A stretch of 6,562 bases of DNA, from the NCBI GenBank assembly GCA_903839355.1, contig CAIMBV010000033.1, forward strand, positions 1-6,562. Direction: 5' to 3'. Below the pieces are notes generated by a model. The model worked only from the letters and a program-made list of their open reading frames with translations, ran no database searches and was not told the origin of the DNA. This DNA comes from an uncultured Actinomycetes bacterium (GTDB lineage: Bacteria; Actinomycetota; Actinomycetes; Nanopelagicales; Nanopelagicaceae). Shown here one piece after another: positions 6,147 through 6,562 of the stretch (the first letter of the stretch is position 1; every line of letters starts with the position of its first letter). The translations under genes were made by a program, and so were the position numbers.

Positions 6147-6554
6147 ATGATTGATGCTCGTGGCCCGCGTTGGTCTGCCGGACTCACCTCACTAGTTTTG
6201 ATTATTGCTCTGATTACTCGATCCCCTGTACTGATCATTATTCAACTAGTGCAATTTGGAATCGGTGCATTTGCCGGTCCACCAAAGTCTCCCTATGCCT
6301 GGCTCTATAAGCGCTTTGTGCAACCACGGCTCTCTAAAGAGTTTGATTCCGAGGATGTGCGCCCACCCCAATTCGCGCAATTTGTCGGATTTATTTTTGC
6401 GCTCTTAGCGACGGTGGGGGCCTTAACTCATGTCTGGCTTCTCTTCACCATCGCCACGTCTTTTGCGCTCTTTGCCGCTGTTCTAAACTCCGCCTTTGGC
6501 TATTGTCTTGGATGCAAGATGTACCTCTTGGGAGTTCGTTTACGTCGGGTCTAG
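6147..6554 (+). CDS. DUF4395 family membrane protein
   Basis: A 135-residue protein of a family common in actinobacteria with no settled function. Visible features in order: D-x-RGPRW at the N-terminus (3-9), hydrophobic helices at about 11-23 and 27-43, GPPKSPYAW (44-52), a charged middle part ending RPPQFAQ (72-78), hydrophobic stretches at about 79-93 and 96-115, and the signature NSAFGYCLGCKMYLL (114-128) with C120 and C123. The CLGC pair could be a redox or metal site and would make sense beside a thioredoxin-like partner; that link is inference. In other actinobacteria, as I recall, DUF4395 genes sit near thioredoxin, rhodanese-type sulfurtransferase and DUF1416 genes; nothing beyond base 6562 is available to test this. 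The gene is complete, with its TAG stop 8 bases before the window ends. Confidence 0.88.
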   Translation: MIDARGPRWSAGLTSLVLIIALITRSPVLIIIQLVQFGIGAFAGPPKSPYAWLYKRFVQPRLSKEFDSEDVRPPQFAQFVGFIFALLATVGALTHVWLLFTIATSFALFAAVLNSAFGYCLGCKMYLLGVRLRRV

Positions 6555-6562
6555 AGTGGGGG

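Noticed and set aside
6555..6562. Terminal GTGGGGG as a possible poly-G sequencing artefact
   Set aside because: Five G residues are too few to tell artefact from genomic sequence.

Overview
The window looks like the left part of an assembled contig from an actinomycete-type bacterium. It starts with 64 bases of untrimmed Illumina P5 adapter, including an 8-base i5 index, so biological sequence begins at base 65. The actinobacterial assignment is an inference. It rests on the DUF4395 protein with its CLGC motif, the MMPL transporter, a GTG start, tightly overlapping genes and base composition near balanced by eye rather than GC-rich. These traits would suit a streamlined planktonic freshwater or marine actinomycete, but no marker gene is present to prove it.

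Layout, all genes on the + strand. Bases 66-671 hold a TetR-family regulator whose 5' end is cut off by the contig end. Bases 721-1374 hold a second, closely similar TetR regulator. The two form a tandem paralogous pair with nearly the same DNA-binding half and divergent ligand-binding halves. A 313-base gap (1375-1687) has no convincing gene. It carries a nested hairpin at the second regulator's stop, a perfect 12-base palindrome (1622-1633) that could be a TetR operator, a longer-range inverted repeat, and a good Shine-Dalgarno. Then comes an apparent operon: an MMPL-type 12-helix exporter (1688-3889), pseudouridine-5'-phosphate glycosidase PsuG (3882-4772, overlapping the transporter stop by 8 bases) and a PfkB-family kinase (4769-5650, 4-base ATGA overlap), probably pseudouridine kinase. 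After a 76-base gap a second pair begins: a membrane-anchored thioredoxin-like protein with a CTPC motif (5727-6134) and a DUF4395 membrane protein (6147-6554). The sequence stops 8 bases after the latter.

How the parts may work together. The TetR pair probably controls the downstream exporter, with the 1622-1633 palindrome the best visible operator candidate. The kinase and PsuG together make a standard pseudouridine salvage route: pseudouridine to pseudouridine-5'-phosphate, then to uracil and ribose-5-phosphate. Their translational coupling to an MMPL exporter is the least expected arrangement here. I see no CRISPR array, mobile element, RNA gene or clearly new biological system. The strongest items for a second look are the adapter artefact with its false gene start, the MMPL-psuG-kinase coupling, the tandem regulators and the palindrome.
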